Source: Hydractinia symbiolongicarpus (Eukaryota > Cnidaria > Hydrozoa > Anthoathecata > Hydractiniidae). From it: 64,000 nucleotides of DNA. The notes under the pieces were generated by a model that was given only the letters and a program-made list of their open reading frames with translations, did not search any database and had not been told where the DNA came from. Location: contig NC_079876.1 in assembly GCF_029227915.1 (NCBI RefSeq), forward strand, positions 6,634,001 through 6,698,000, written 5' to 3'. Each line of letters opens with the position of its first letter. Position 1 is the stretch's first letter. A program made the position numbers and the translations under genes. Shown piece after piece: positions 24,427-37,169 of the stretch.

Positions 24427-24931
24427 ATGGCTGAAAGAAGAACGACAAGGCTTCGCCAGGTAAGTTGTAGTTACTATTTAATTTAATGTAAGTTCGTGTG
24501 TTGCTTTTATTATAATGCGGTTGGAAAAGTTTTGAAAAGTTTTTTAGAGCTCAGCTCTACGAGAACGAAAGATATGGCTGTATTTGTTTACCACAAGGAC
24601 TGCTCTTGAGATTAATTACGCACTAACCATGCATGCCAATTAATTCAATCAAAACAATTTAGCTGTAAGTGCATGTGGTAGTTGCGTAAAGGTCGTAGTA
24701 GTCGAGTCAGCACTGTGGTTATCAATTAACTTTTGTTGGTGTATATAACACAGTCAGGTATCATATAGTAACCCATTACCCAGTAACCCACCCTAAACTC
24801 ATTCCGTACAACAATCTATTCTTTATTTTAGAAACTTCCAAAGCCACAGCCTTGGGATGTTGCGAAGGCTTTTATTTATAAAAATGTGGACCCACCTTAT
24901 CTGGAAAAAAAATTTTTTGGTGATAAAAAAG
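24427..24931 (+). CDS. Exons 1 and 2 of the SET-domain gene
   Basis: Exon 1 (24427-24459) starts at ATG and encodes MAERRTTRLRQ, ending at GTAAGT in phase 0. Exon 2 (24832-24931) follows a T-rich tract plus AG and encodes KLPKPQPWDVAKAFIYKN through KKFFGDKK, ending at GTATGT in phase 1. The second exon corresponds to the stretch just before the SET domain in KMT5A-like proteins. The short first exon is inferred only from its ATG, donor site and matching phase. Confidence 0.55.
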
Positions 24932-25030
24932 GTATGTTTAAACATGTTTAGGGTTGCTAAAACAGACTTGATGTAATAGCTACCTATTTTTAAGTGGATA
25001 ACATTTACAACCTGGATATTTAACCCGTAC

Positions 25031-25382
25031 CGCCGTAGATTAGTGGTTATAGCTCTCGTACTCTGTGCGGGAGACCGGGGTTCGATTCCTCTTGACGGCG
25101 ATTCAACATGGGCGAGTGAATGTTTACCATAGCCCCGGGTTAACCCAAGCCATGTGAGGGAAATTGGGGAGATGGCACACTGTGTGTGCCGGTGGATGTT
25201 GCCGGGAGTTGTCTAGTAGAGCGCGGGCCCTAATTGGGTCTGCGTAGCTCACAATGAGCATTAAATACTCTAGGCCTCTCCATCTAAGCCATGGCCCCTC
25301 CTGGAAATAATAGACAGGGTATATCCCTCGATATTTGTGAGGCTAGCCATGTAAAATATGCACATCTATCTATCTATCTAAT
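25031..25382 (+). mobile_element. tRNA-derived SINE with (ATCT)n tail
   Basis: The head (25031-25101) folds like a tRNA: CGCCGT pairs with ACGGCG, the A box reads TAGATTAGTGG and the B box GGTTCGATTCC, giving an internal RNA polymerase III promoter. An unrelated body of about 260 bases follows, ending in TATCTATCTATCTA at 25366-25380. It lies in intron 2 of the SET-domain gene, directly before the LINE that follows. The 3' body probably copies the tail of a partner LINE, which I cannot name. Confidence 0.8.
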
Positions 25383-25590
25383 AAGCGGGCGTCATTATTC
25401 AGCCGGTATAAATTTTTGGAGCCAAAAATATGTTGGTCCTTTCGTGATACTAATCATTTCTGACTAATCGTTTCTGTTGATCATTCCGATCTGACCTTCA
25501 TACTGTTCAGACGTCTTTTTGCCGCGCAAAAAAAGGGCGTCGCCTGTGTCAAAAAACTCATTTTAACTTTAAAGAACTAAAGACTTGAAT

Positions 25591-26424
25591 ATGTCCACCA
25601 ACACAAGCCCCATCAGTATCAACCTAAGGAGTAATGTAAGAGCCAAGACCACCAACACAACCAACAACAACACGAAAAGTGAAATGCTCCCGGAAAAATC
25701 CTCATCCAACTTGGCAATCACACAAGACTTCCTTATTGAGCAGATCTCTAACCTCAAAGAATATTTCAAAAACGGACTATTGCAACAAAAAAATGATATC
25801 GTTGAACAACTAAGAACTGAAAATAAAGTTTTAAGAGATGAAATTGATGCAATGAAAGAGAAAAATCAAGAAAAAGATAAATTCATGCTGGAATTGGAAA
25901 AAGACGTGATTAATCTCCAACAGTACGTCCGACGGAACAATGTTGAGGTTTGTGGCATACCTAATTCTATTGACCAAGATGAGCTTCAAGATAAAGTCAT
26001 TGAGATTGCTAAGGCTATAGGTGTTGAATTTTCTGAAAGCGATGTTGAAGCATGCCACCGCCTTTACGCTAGAGAAAACGAAACTAAGAAGACGATTGTA
26101 CGCTTCGTTAACAAAAAAAACTGCGACCTTTTACATGCAAATAAATTCAAGTTAAAAGATTCGAACTCGAAAACTAAAAAGAAATTGCGAGAAATTGGTC
26201 TGAAAGGAAATATTTTTATTAATTTTAACCTATCCCCGTACATGAAGTTCCTGTGGGGCAAATGTAAGAGACTTCATTCAAAGAAGATGATCAATCGTTT
26301 TTGGGTTTTTAATGGAAATCTCTTCATCGTTGTTGAAGAAAATGATCAGAAAATTAAGATAGATCACTTTGATAAACTTTCTGGCCTATTTCCAACTTTC
26401 AACTTTAACGCTGATGCCGAATAA
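25591..26424 (+). CDS. LINE ORF1 protein, coiled coil plus FP-like domain
   Basis: ATG at 25591 opens a 277-residue protein. A polar N-terminus is followed by a coiled coil (about residues 50-105, ending LELEKDVINLQQYVRR). The conserved region begins NNVEVCGIPNS and includes VEACHRLYAR, IVRFVNKK and IFINFNLSPYMKFLW. This resembles the baculovirus FP-like domain found in ORF1 proteins of Jockey/CR1-type LINEs, which bind element RNA as multimers. The frame is intact, unlike ORF2. Confidence 0.7.
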   Translation: MSTNTSPISINLRSNVRAKTTNTTNNNTKSEMLPEKSSSNLAITQDFLIEQISNLKEYFKNGLLQQKNDIVEQLRTENKVLRDEIDAMKEKNQEKDKFMLELEKDVINLQQYVRRNNVEVCGIPNSIDQDELQDKVIEIAKAIGVEFSESDVEACHRLYARENETKKTIVRFVNKKNCDLLHANKFKLKDSNSKTKKKLREIGLKGNIFINFNLSPYMKFLWGKCKRLHSKKMINRFWVFNGNLFIVVEENDQKIKIDHFDKLSGLFPTFNFNADAE

Positions 26425-26616
26425 AATTTTTCGATTCTCCACGCTTACTAATATTTTTAGTATAATTACCAACTAGGAAAATTTTATGTTAGTACGATCT
26501 ATAATTGATTTCTAATATGGCGGCGAAGATGTGCTAAAATTAGTCTGATGCTCATGCAGTAATTTATGTGAGTTCTTTGGCTTCCCTCTCAAACGCGCAA
26601 ACTAAGAATTAGTAAG

Positions 26617-29600
26617 TTTTTTTGTGGTATATGCAGTGAATTGATTAGGGCAAATTCTAACTGTATTTTTTGTGATTTTTGTAAACTTTGGGTTCACCCA
26701 AGTTGTAACTTGCTTAATTCTAATGACTTCAAAAAACTCACCAAGGATAACTCAGATGAGGCATGGTCGTGTTTAAAGTGTAATTCTGAAATTTTTCCAT
26801 TCCAGAGTGACAATACACCTCTGTTTGAGGCACAAAAAAGTCAGATTTTTTCTGACGTTAACTCTCATATTGAAACCTCTTTTTCAAATAATGTTGATGA
26901 TGAAGATGAACGGTTTACTAATTGTAAATATTATGAATATAACAGCTTTAACTCTACTCTTGAACAACTTTCTTCTTCAGACCTTACACCTAATTTTTCT
27001 TATTTTCATCTTAATACTTGTTCTCTTCCCAAGAATATTGATAATATCAACATTCTTCTGAACTCTCTCAATATTGACTTTGATGTGTTAGGCTTCAGTG
27101 AAACTAGACTTAGTAAGTACTCAATAACACCAATTTTAAAAGGTTATAGAGGATTTCATAACCTTTCAAGCAGCAATGCAGGAGGTACTTCCTTGTATAT
27201 TTCTAATTCGCTAACAGTAGTGGTACGCTCAGACCTTTCAAATTTGCTCTTTCTTGAAAGTAAATTAGAATCAACTTTTGTAGAAATCTTAGATAACAAT
27301 CGTAAAAATACCATTGTTGGGTGCATTTATAAACACCCTAATATGCCAATTCCTGAATTTATTAACTTGTATCTTAAACCCTTCTTTGAAGTAGCTATTA
27401 AGCAAAAACAAAAACTTATTTTAATGGGAGATTTTAATATTGATCTTCTAAAATGTGAAAGTAACCATCTAGTTGATGATTTCCTGGATGAACTTTATTC
27501 TAATTTTTTAAAACCATCTATAACAATTCCAACCAGAATATCTAATACATCTAAAACTTTAATTGATAATATATTTACATCTAATCCATTTACAAAATAT
27601 TTCTCAGGTAACATCATCACCTCAATTTCAGACCACCTTCCTCAATTTTTAATTTATTTTGACAATAGACTTAAAGTCAAGGATAATTTAGACACCTATT
27701 ACAAGGATTGGAAAAATTTAAACATTAATGCCGTAATAAATGACATAGAATCTATAGATTGGGATTCTACTTTGCTTTTAAATGAAAATAATGTAAATAA
27801 CTCTTTTAACCTTTTTTTTAATCAATTAGACCAAATTGTAAGTAGACATACCCCTAATAAAAAACTATCAAAAAACAATTAAGTAATAGAAATAAACCTT
27901 GGGTCACTAGAGCTATTCTAAAATCCATTAACATCCGCAATAATTACTATAAAAAGTTAATCAAAGCTAAAAACCAAGAAAAAAAATTATATTATCAAAA
28001 CCAATATAAATTTTATAGAAATCGTATAGTTAATCTTATCAGGAACTCAAAATCAAACTATTATAAAGAATTTTTCTTAATCAACAAAAATAACAGTAGA
28101 AAAATTTGAAAAGGTATAAAGGATATTTTAAATAATAAAGATAACAACAGTAGATCTAGCACTTCTTCCTTAAAAATAAATGATAAAATAATCTCTGAAA
28201 AATTAACTGTAGCTAATGCTTTTAATGAACATTTTACTTCTGTTGCAGATAAAATTAGAAACCAAATTCCACATAACAATACACACTTTTCATCTTACCT
28301 AAAAAATAATAATAGTAACTCATTATTCTTTAACCCTGTAACAATAGAAGAAGTTTTAAAGATCATAAATAACCTTGATTTAACCAAAGCATCGGGCCCA
28401 AATAGTGTCCCTAATCTTATCTTAAAACAAGCCAACATAGCAATTTCTGCAATATTAACCAAACTTTTTAATCTTTCCCTACAACAAGGTGTATTCCCAA
28501 ACATATTAAAGATGGTTAGTGTCATACCAATCTACAAGAATAAAGGGTCTCCTCTTGATCCAAATAATTATAGACCCATATCATTATTAAGCAATTTGGA
28601 TAAGATCTTTGAAAAAATAATTAAAAACCGATTAATTTCTTTTCTAGATTCTAATAAAATTATAACCAGTAAACAATTTGGATTTAGGACCAAACATTCA
28701 ACCACCCATGCACTAATTAGTCTCACTGAAACTATTCGACAAAATTTAGATAATTGTAAGTTTGCATGTGGAATCTTCATAGACCTTCAAAAGGCCTTTG
28801 ATACTGTATCACACGAAATTCTCCTTTCAAAGCTTGAACATTATGGAATTAGAGGTGTAACAAACTCCTGGTTTCGCTCCTATCTCAGCAATAGGGTACA
28901 ATATGTCTCCCTAACTAACACCAAATCTAAAAAACTTTTTATTAAACATGGAGTTCCCCAAGGTTCCGTTCTTGGTCCTATTTTATTTTTACTTTATATT
29001 AATGATTTAATCAACTCAATAATTTTTTCAGAAATTTTTCATTTCGCAGATGACACTTGCATGTTATATGCTAACCATAATCTGAAAAAAATGCAGAAGC
29101 ATTTAAATATATAGATTTAAAATGTATATATAAATGGCTAACTGCAAATAAAATAGCATTAAATGTAGGAAAAACTGAAGTCATCCTATTTAGGCAAAGA
29201 AATAAAGCAGTCAACTATGATATAAGGCTGAAATTAAATGGAAAAAAACTTGAATTCTCATCTCATGTAAGATATCTAGGTATATTAATAGATGAATTTC
29301 TAGATTGGGATTTCCACATATCTTATATTGGCAATAAATTAAGAAAAACAAATGGAGCTCTTTGCAAACTAAGATATTATGTGCCTAAGGATATCCTACT
29401 TTCAATTTACCATGCATTATTTTCTTCTCATATTTCTTATAGTCCGCAAGTGTGGGGTCTCACTTCAAAGTCATGTAGAATTTTTCGCTTACAAAAAGCT
29501 GCTCTCCGAGTCATTACTTTTTCTAAATTTAACTCACCATCAAATCCTATTTTTCTTAATCTTAATATTCTTACTCTTTCAGATCTTATAAAATTTCTCA

Positions 29601-29893
29601 ACATTATTTTAACTTTTAATATTATAAATCTGCATTCTCCAGGTAATATTTGTGATATTTTTAAATTGGTCTGCCATTCATCTAATCATTCAACAAGAAG
29701 TAAATCCATTAAACTTCTAGCTAGACCTTCTGTTAGGACTACCTCATTTGGTCTCAAATCTATACGTTACCAATCTATTATTAATTGGAACAATATCCAA
29801 CAACACTTTCACCAATACGACCTAGCCTCTCTCACTCTAAAACAACTAAAAAAAATCTGCAAAACTTATCTTCTGGATTGCTCCACTGCATAA
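26617..29893 (+). pseudogene. LINE ORF2: PHD finger + endonuclease + reverse transcriptase, broken
   Basis: The frame opens after TGA 26569-26571 with no ATG before the PHD-type finger (FFCGIC...CDFCKLWVHPSC...WSCLKC, 26617-26790), so the start is lost or non-standard. The endonuclease runs to about 27700 (LNTCSLPKN, GFSETRLS, LMGDFNIDLL, ISDHLPQF). A frameshift in an A-run near 27866, TGA at 28107-28109 replacing a probable Trp, and a second A-run frameshift near 29085-29091 interrupt it. Reverse transcriptase motifs are NYRPISLLSN, FIDLQKAFDTVSH, GVPQGSVLGP and FADDT (near 29045). The C-terminus ends at TAA 29891-29893. Confidence 0.82.
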
Positions 29894-30078
29894 AAAAGAT
29901 TTTACTAAAAAATTTTTTTTTGTAAGTGTCATTCTGCTTATTGCAATCGTTTGATCTTATATAGGTGGCCATCACCTACATTAGTATTTATACTATCTGA
30001 TGGTCTCCCCGTAGGTATTTATTTAATGTAAAATATACAGTTATCTCACACGAAATAAATACTACTACTACTACTACA

Positions 30079-31860
30079 TTCATAAGAAATAAATTGCTTT
30101 ATAACTTGCTTGTTGAAATAGGTTGTATAGACCTTTCTGAATGTTTACATTTTTCATGGTAAGCCCTTTTGGCTTTAACAATGCGAGGCTGGCAAAAAGA
30201 TGCAGGCGCTAGGTAAAGTAAGGTTCTTTTTAGTCTGTTTCTTTGCAAGAAGGTATCATTACGACTTTATATAAATATATAAATATGTCAATCAGAAGTT
30301 ATCAATCTACACTTGATAATACTTTGAATAAGGTTCTATGAAATCTTCACGCATCCTACTCAAAATTCCAACTTTTCATTGATGTTTGTTAAGAAATAGG
30401 TTCCTCCATTATTGAGTGTTACAAATAGTGTGAGATAACAAACCTAGCACTGTTTTCCACCTGTTAGTAGCAAGCAGCATTTATATAATAAGTAGACCCT
30501 CTCCTTTATGTAGATTGTTTTTGCTACAGTACAGTCCAGATGTAATTGTATGCGTACACTCAAGTTTCACACCTTTTTCTCGGAGGCGGTAGTTGTTTGT
30601 CTTTTATTCTTATTAATTATCTTGCGAGTCTTGTAAGTCATAACTTGCGCGTAATAAATAAAAGATTCTTGAAGAAAAAATGTCTTATTATAACTGCGCG
30701 TAACTATTGTTAAATAGTGTGAACATAATTATTCCCGATAGCATAATTGTAAATGTTATCAACTCTAACCAATGTGACGCGGCGAGCCACTGTTTGATAG
30801 TTTTATTAAATAAAAGTTTTGCGTGGAAACTAAATAGACAGCGAGAAGCATTGTTGGTTGCAAGCATTGCTTAAAGCTTTCAAGAGATAAAAATAATTAT
30901 GTTATATATATATAAAATTTAATAATATTTTGTTGTAAAAACTAAAGTCTTATTTTAAGAAAGTTATATATCTTGCAAGATTGTTCAGTTTCGTTTTTTT
31001 CAAAGAAAAAAATTTCTACAACGTCAAGAGTTTTCTAAAAATTTATTTTTTTAATGGAAATAAATAACTTGAAATGTTTCTGTAAAAATAAATCTACTTT
31101 GTTGGTATAGGTTTTGCACGCTAGAAAAAACAAGACAATGTTTTAACAAATATCTTTTTTGTTATATACAAAAGGCTAGCGCACCCTTTGTAAATCTCAT
31201 AAGAGAATTTTGTTATTTTTCATGTAATTTCATCACGCTTTATTCGTTGTGCGTGAATCTATTGTTTAAAGTTATGCAATTTAGTATTTATATAAAAAAA
31301 ACTACAAGAATAAACAGGCTATGAAAAGTATTTTCAAAATAAAACCATTCAAAAAACTATAAAATACATAAAGATTTAAAAATGATTTAATGTTCAGACG
31401 CTGTACGACGATTGGTAAAACTTTAAATACATGATTAATATATTTATTACATTTTGCAATGCATGCAGTATTGACTTAGTATCTTTTTATTCTTACCAGA
31501 ACAAAATTTCCCCACAACGAGCGTTTCCACATTTTAATCGCGTCAAAAGTTATCAAGACCGTCAAAAGTTAGATTTTTCTTTCTTTAGTATTGAAATTTA
31601 AATTGTTTTCGAAATCTTATCGTGAAGGGAAAGGTCCCGAACGTAGGATTTTCTTGTTTGCGTTGTTAAACTTTGCTTTTTATCAGAAGAACTTTTAAAA
31701 GTTTTGCATGTTAAAAAATAAGCTTTGATGATAAAGAAATATTACTAAAAGTTTTAAAAAATGGCAGCATTAGTTTTTTTTTAAATATTTAGACTATTGG
31801 ATTTGGTTTTTAAAAGAGATTGTGTTTTTAAAATATATTGAGATTAAAATCGTTTTACTT
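30079..31860. other. Intronic sequence, no gene recognised
   Basis: AT-rich, between the LINE tail and the pogo-like left terminus, within intron 2 of the SET-domain gene. Short poly-T and TATA-like runs only. Confidence 0.5.
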
Positions 31861-34800
31861 ATGAGGTAATCGTTACGCATTTATATTCATTACGCATTTT
31901 TAAGTTTGTTAATTTCGCAACTAAAACAAGGTTTAAAATAAAATTAAAGAATGAAAAAACTAACTGAAATGATTCCTCCGCTATATTAACCAATTAAATT
32001 ATTCCATACAACGACTCTTCCAGAGAAATCTTGATGTTTCCAACACCACTCCAAAAAAGTCCAATATCAACTTTCCGAATCACTTCACTAACTTTCCTCT
32101 ACTATTTTTGTTAGCACGGTCCACTGGTAAAAAACTGTGTTAAATTACAGACCCGAACCTCGTCCATTGATTCTCGGAGGCCTTTTTATGTAAAAATCAC
32201 GCCCGGGGCAAAAAAACGATGCGCAATGATTAAATCAAGAAATCATTGGGCATAATATTATCATTACGCACAAAGCAAAGTTAGAGAGACTACTAGAAAT
32301 CTTGTTTAACGTCTTTAGTTAAGAACTTTATGCCTTGTTATAATTGCCAGGAAGGGGTAAACATTCCTTATATGGTATTTTGTGAAGGTCTTTGGCGCCA
32401 ATTGGTCAATAATTCCTTAACAAGACAAGATTCTAGTAACAAACTCTTTTGCAGATCAATTCGTACGGGGAGAAGGTAGAATTTTGTTTTGCTATGTTTG
32501 TTTTAATTTCTAAACACTTGTTTTACCATATTCTTGGATGAGAGACCACAGTGAGTATTTTTGGGAATGTATACTGTGTTTTATCGTGTTTATAGTTTGT
32601 CTAGACGGCTTAACAATGAAAACAAAAAAACGTGTATCAAAGAGTGGTCGAAGAAAAAATCAGGGTAGCAGAAAAGTTGCGAAGAAAGTTGTGGACGCGT
32701 GGACAGAAGAGCACCTCCAGGAAGCGCTTTAAGAGTTCGATTCTATGCCGAATGCATCAGTCAGAGGCATAGCAAAACGTCATGGTATTAACGAATCTAC
32801 GCTGCGATTTCGTTTAAAAAAACGCAAGGAAGGAGCCAAATTAGGAAAGTCTGGTCGGAAATGTGTTTTCGATGCAGAAACGGAGGCCCGGCTAGCTAAG
32901 TGCATTGGTGTTGTATGTAACCTTGGTTTTAGTCCTACGTTGGATGAAATTTTGGTAAGCTAATAGCTGTTTTTGTAAGGGTTTAAAACTGAATGTTGGA
33001 AATTCTGTCACTATTTATATTTGTATCATCATTTAATTTATTATTTAGGATCTTGTTGCCGAATACATCAAAGTCACAGGGACGATTTCACTCCAGTTTA
33101 AAAATGGAAGGCCTGGTTTGGCGTGGATAAAGAGCTTTATGAAAAGAAACGGACTGAGTCACAAGAAGGCTGAGATGATTAGTACTGCCCGTAAAGCAAA
33201 CACATCCAATCCATTTATAATTTTTGATTTCTACGATCAATTGGAACAGGTAATATATGCGTCATTGACGGTACGCTTTTATAGGAAACAGCGTTTATAA
33301 TTTGACCGTGCATGATGTATAGTAAAATGATATTTTTAGATGTTCGAGAAATACCCTAATCTGGATGCACAACGGATCTGAAACTGTGACGAAAGTTCTT
33401 AACCAACTGATCCATCAAAAGGGAAAGTTGTCTCCGTGAAGGGACGGCGTGCCCTTAAATTACGGTATGGCGCTGGGAGAGAAAACATCACTGTACTCGG
33501 TGTTTGTAATGCAGCTGGAGTGGCACTTGACCCTCTTATTATAATCACTGGAAAAAATATGCAAAGTACGTGGTACGGGGACAAGGCTCTACCCAACACG
33601 TTTTACGCCAAGTCTGAAAACGGTTGGATGGACACGGAAGTTTTTTCCACGTGGTTCGCCAAATTCACTGAGGACGTAACAGAAAGACCATTGTTACTGG
33701 TGTTTGATGGGCACCTTACCCATATCAGCATATCTGTCATTAAAAAAGCATTGGAAGACGATATAATTATAATGAAATTCCCTCCACATGTTACGGATGT
33801 CATGCAACCCCTAGATGTTGCATGTTTTGGACCCTTAAAACGTGCTTGAGAGAAGCGCCTCCATTTACGCGTGACAACACATGGTGCTAAAAGCCAATTG
33901 ACAAAGTCTGAGTTTGTCAATGAACTCTGTTCTATTTGGAAAGATGGCATGAAAAAAGAAAGCGTTATCAATGGATTTAGGAGTACTGGAATATGGCCAA
34001 TTGACAAAACCATGTATCCAAAGGAACGCTTGGACCCAAGATTGTTAGCGAAATATTATACGTGGAAACAAAGTGGTAAAGCTCTTGACTGGTCTAAATT
34101 GTCAGACGGGTACGTTATTTTCTTTTGTGACTGATAAAAATGGCTAAACCTGTTGAATAAACATCTTAACTGAACATTTTTGTACTTTCGGACAAATCGA
34201 TGCAGCTGCGGGTCTTGCGCAAAATCAAGTCTCGACATCATTACCACTGCCCGAATTGCAAAACCAAGCAGAATCTCCTTTATCAATATCTAATACCACA
34301 CCTACAACCACCCCTAATGTAAATATAACTTCATCATCTCTGCCAGGCGGAAGTCGTGATGAAACTAATGAGATGAATATCTTGTTAAAGCGGCTTGGAC
34401 CATATCCATATACAGCACCTACAGGCTTCTGCTGGATTCCAAATGGTTGGAAGTTGTCACCAATTAACCAGTCCACCCCAAAATCGACTGAGGTATTTGA
34501 AGAGCTGTTCCTCGATAAAGTAAAAGGTTCAGTAGATCAGCCTAAGAAAAGAAGACAAAAGTTAGATCTTCGCGGAAAGGTAAAATATTATTTAAGAATA
34601 AGTACATTAATGATTTTGCATTTCACATTAAAAATAACTAATTGATTGTCCATGTTGTAGGTTATTACGCAGAAAGAGCTGCTAGAAGAGCTTGAACGAA
34701 AAGCCCGAGAGAGAGAAGAAAGGGAAGGAAAGGCGTTGCTAAGAAAAGAAGAAAGAGAAAGGAAGAAACAACAAATTGCAATTGCGAGCAAAAAGGGAAA

Positions 34801-35927
34801 GCAGAAAATTACAATAAACAAGGAAGACGACAGCGATACCGATGAGATTACCTCGAGCGAAGAAGAAGATGAAGAAGAGGAAGAAGAGGAAGGAGAAAGA
34901 GAGGAAAGCGAAGAGGACGTTGTCCAGGATGAATCAACAGATACACTGTTGTCAATGGAAAAAACGTGGAAGTTTTTAAATTCGCCAACAAAAGAATGCG
35001 ATGTGGTTGGTAAATGGTACGCATGCATTTACGACACCAAGAGAGGTCCTAGTTTGTACATAGGAAAAGCCCTCACGCGATTTTTGTATGATGAAAACGG
35101 TGTTGCTGCAGGATTACAGATAGAATGTCTGCAAAAAAAGTTGGGGACAGCTGACAACATCCTTCGGGAAATAAAAAAAACAAGCGAGTTCGGAACAGCT
35201 GTAGGGGAAGATATCGACACCTTCGCTGTCCAAAATGTTATCTGTGGGCCGTTAACTGCAACTTTTTTTGGGTGGTGACAAATGGGAGTTCCCACAGTAT
35301 CCTCAAGTTCGAGAATTATTCGAAAGGATAAAAAAAAAGAACAGAGACGCAATGCATGTTTCGGAAAGATGCAAATGGGAGAGTAATTTAAATGAAATGT
35401 AGTTGTTGTATAACTGCCGGTATTTTCCCTGTTTAAAATAAAAGCCGAAGTTTCAAGGTCATTTTCGCCACACTACACGTTGTATTGTTTCAATTCCCTG
35501 TTATATTTTATTAGTTATTTCCATTGCACCTCTTTGAAATTATTGACGGTTGTAGTTCTAATATTCAAAAAGATAAAAAAGGCACAAATAGACTAATCCA
35601 GACTACACCGCTACGTAAATAGCGTGCGTAACCATTAGATCTTAGGTGCGTAACAAACTATTTTATTAATTGCGCAGGGTGTTATAATCATTACGCACCT
35701 GCGTAAAAAATATAAAAAAATGCGTAATGATTTGAGTTTTTTCGATCTAATCATTACGCATTGTTTTATGTGAAAAAGTGCATGATAGCGCTTCCATATG
35801 GTCCTCATATTTGGTGAATATGTTACAAGAAACTAATTTTGCATGAATAAAACAAAAGAACTGCGTAACGATTAGAACAGCGACCGTAGTTCATGATTAT
35901 TTAAAAAGTGCGTAACGATTACCTCAT
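31861..35927 (+). mobile_element. pogo/Tigger-like DNA transposon with 19-bp terminal inverted repeats
   Basis: ATGAGGTAATCGTTACGCA at 31861-31879 is matched exactly in reverse complement at 35909-35927. Further copies of the TTACGCA/TGCGTAA core lie inside both ends: about 31890 and 32268 on the left, and about eight between 35622 and 35915 on the right. They are probably transposase-binding sites. The target duplication is unclear. The transposon sits in intron 2 of the SET-domain gene, in the same orientation. Confidence 0.82.
32616..35402 (+). pseudogene. pogo-like (CENP-B/Jerky-type) transposase, multi-exon, dead
   Basis: Exons: 32616-32954, 33049-33249, 33340-34109, about 34206-34579 and 34661-35402. 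An N-terminal psq-type helix-turn-helix (VRGIAKRHGINESTLRFRL) is followed by the second DNA-binding region (NGRPGLAWIKSFMKRNGLS). The DDE catalytic core has CDES (33385-33396), VFDGHLTH (about 33702-33725) and VTDVMQPLDVACFG. An acidic and lysine-rich linker precedes a C-terminal VVGKWYACIYD domain. Nonsense codons: TAA 32730-32732, TGA 33379-33381, TAA 33400-33402, TGA 33847-33849. A frameshift in a T-run lies near 35260. The exon 3/4 junction does not match in phase on my reading. Confidence 0.8.
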
Positions 35928-36185
35928 CTGACTAGTTTTGTTGTGAAAAAAAAATAAAATTTAATGGCCTTCGCGTTTAATTTTTTCCCATGCAGAGTAT
36001 TGGTTATAAACAATGTTTCTTGCTATGCTTTTGTTTTTAACACGAAGCAATTATTTGTGCGTGATTTAAAAGGAACTCGCTATCCTATTGTGTTTTTGAA
36101 TGAAAGCAATTATTTTTGCAAGTTGAGCGTACGCGTACGCGTACATCTGGACTGTACTGTTTATGTCTTGTACATAGTCTTTGTA

Positions 36186-36936
36186 TTAACCCTATTCGGT
36201 CCGGGGGGGGGCGGATTTCGCCCCCCTGACGGTTTTTTTTAATAACTCCTGATTGCTTTGTTATATGGCTATGATACTTACTGAGTTTCAACATTTATCT
36301 ATTAGACACCTGCATGCTAATTTTTTAGGTCCCATACCTTTCAGAGGCTTTGATATTGGCCATTACTCGAAACTACCCCTAAAAATCTCTATGAAATCCT
36401 TATAATGGCGAAAATATAATAACTCCTGTTAGGATTATCCTTAGAACTTGAAACTTGCAACACAACTTTGTTTCATCAAGAAGAATCATTTTAAATAATT
36501 TGAACACGTGACTAATCCGATTTCCCGATTTTGTCAGATTTTACCCGAAAATCGGAAAAAAACGGATTTTCAGGCAATTTTTGGCAATTTTTCATCCGAT
36601 CCATGTAAAAACCGGAAGATATGTTAAATAACTTTTATTTAACTTTCAGAAACTTCAAACAGAATGTAAAAATTCGCTCTAGAACAAAAGTAATTATATT
36701 TTAAGCAGATAGTGGCATTTTTAACAATTTTCAAGCTTTTGATGACGTCACAGAAAATGTGCTGACGCAAGCAAATTTTTTTTGGCGCCATTTTGTTCCT
36801 TTTATGACGTACTATAAGTGTGCCAAGTTTGATTCAATTTGAACAACCCTATGAAAAGTTATTGAGGGGGGGGGCGGAATCCGCCCCCTCCCCCGGTCAT
36901 AGTATGTTCGAAAAACCCCGGACCGAATAGGGTTAA
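36186..36936 (+). mobile_element. piggyBac-type MITE, complete copy
   Basis: TTAA flanks both ends, with CCCTATTCGGTCCGGGG at the left and its near reverse complement at the right. TTAA duplication plus CCC-starting termini are the hallmark of piggyBac elements. A GGGGCGGATTTCGCCCCC hairpin lies inside the left end and GGGGCGGAATCCGCCCCC inside the right. No coding capacity. 55528-56282 is a second full copy in opposite orientation. Confidence 0.85.
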
Positions 36937-37020
36937 CAATGTTTTTTAGAGCGTTAGAGACTTTTTTTTTAAAAAAAATATCGAACTGCTTTGTTGCAAA
37001 CCATTGATTATATATTTTAG

Positions 37021-37169
37021 GTTATGGTGTTGTTGCAAAAGAGAAGATTCTTCAAGGACAGTTCATACTTGAATATCGGGGTGTATTGAAAAAAAAAGAT
37101 GTTAAAGAGGACAATTCCAATTCCTGCTATGTGTACCATTTCAAGCATAATATTCAATATTTCCTATTG
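37021..37169 (+). CDS. SET-domain exon (exon 3 of the SET/recombinase gene)
   Basis: Follows TATATTTTAG and ends at GTAAGA. It encodes GYGVVAKEKILQGQFILEYR, then CYVYHFKHNIQYFL. This is the N-terminal part of a SET methyltransferase domain: the GxGVxA SAM-binding motif, EYxG, and the CYxYxF block typical of KMT5A. It starts in phase 1, matching exon 2, and ends in phase 0. The rest of the SET domain is not visible downstream. Confidence 0.65.

Larger units (their letters stand above)
25383..30078 (+). mobile_element. Two-ORF non-LTR retrotransposon (Jockey/CR1 superfamily type)
   Basis: ORF1 at 25591-26424, ORF2 (broken) at about 26617-29893, then about 180 bases of 3' UTR ending in a (TAC)n tail at about 30060-30078. 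The layout and the FADD motif fit the Jockey/CR1/L2 assemblage; I cannot fix the clade. The left boundary is set by the SINE tail and is approximate. Confidence 0.8.

Noticed and set aside
34588-35028. Serine-rich minus-strand open frame
   Set aside because: It is the complement of the acidic, lysine-rich linker of the pogo-like transposase.
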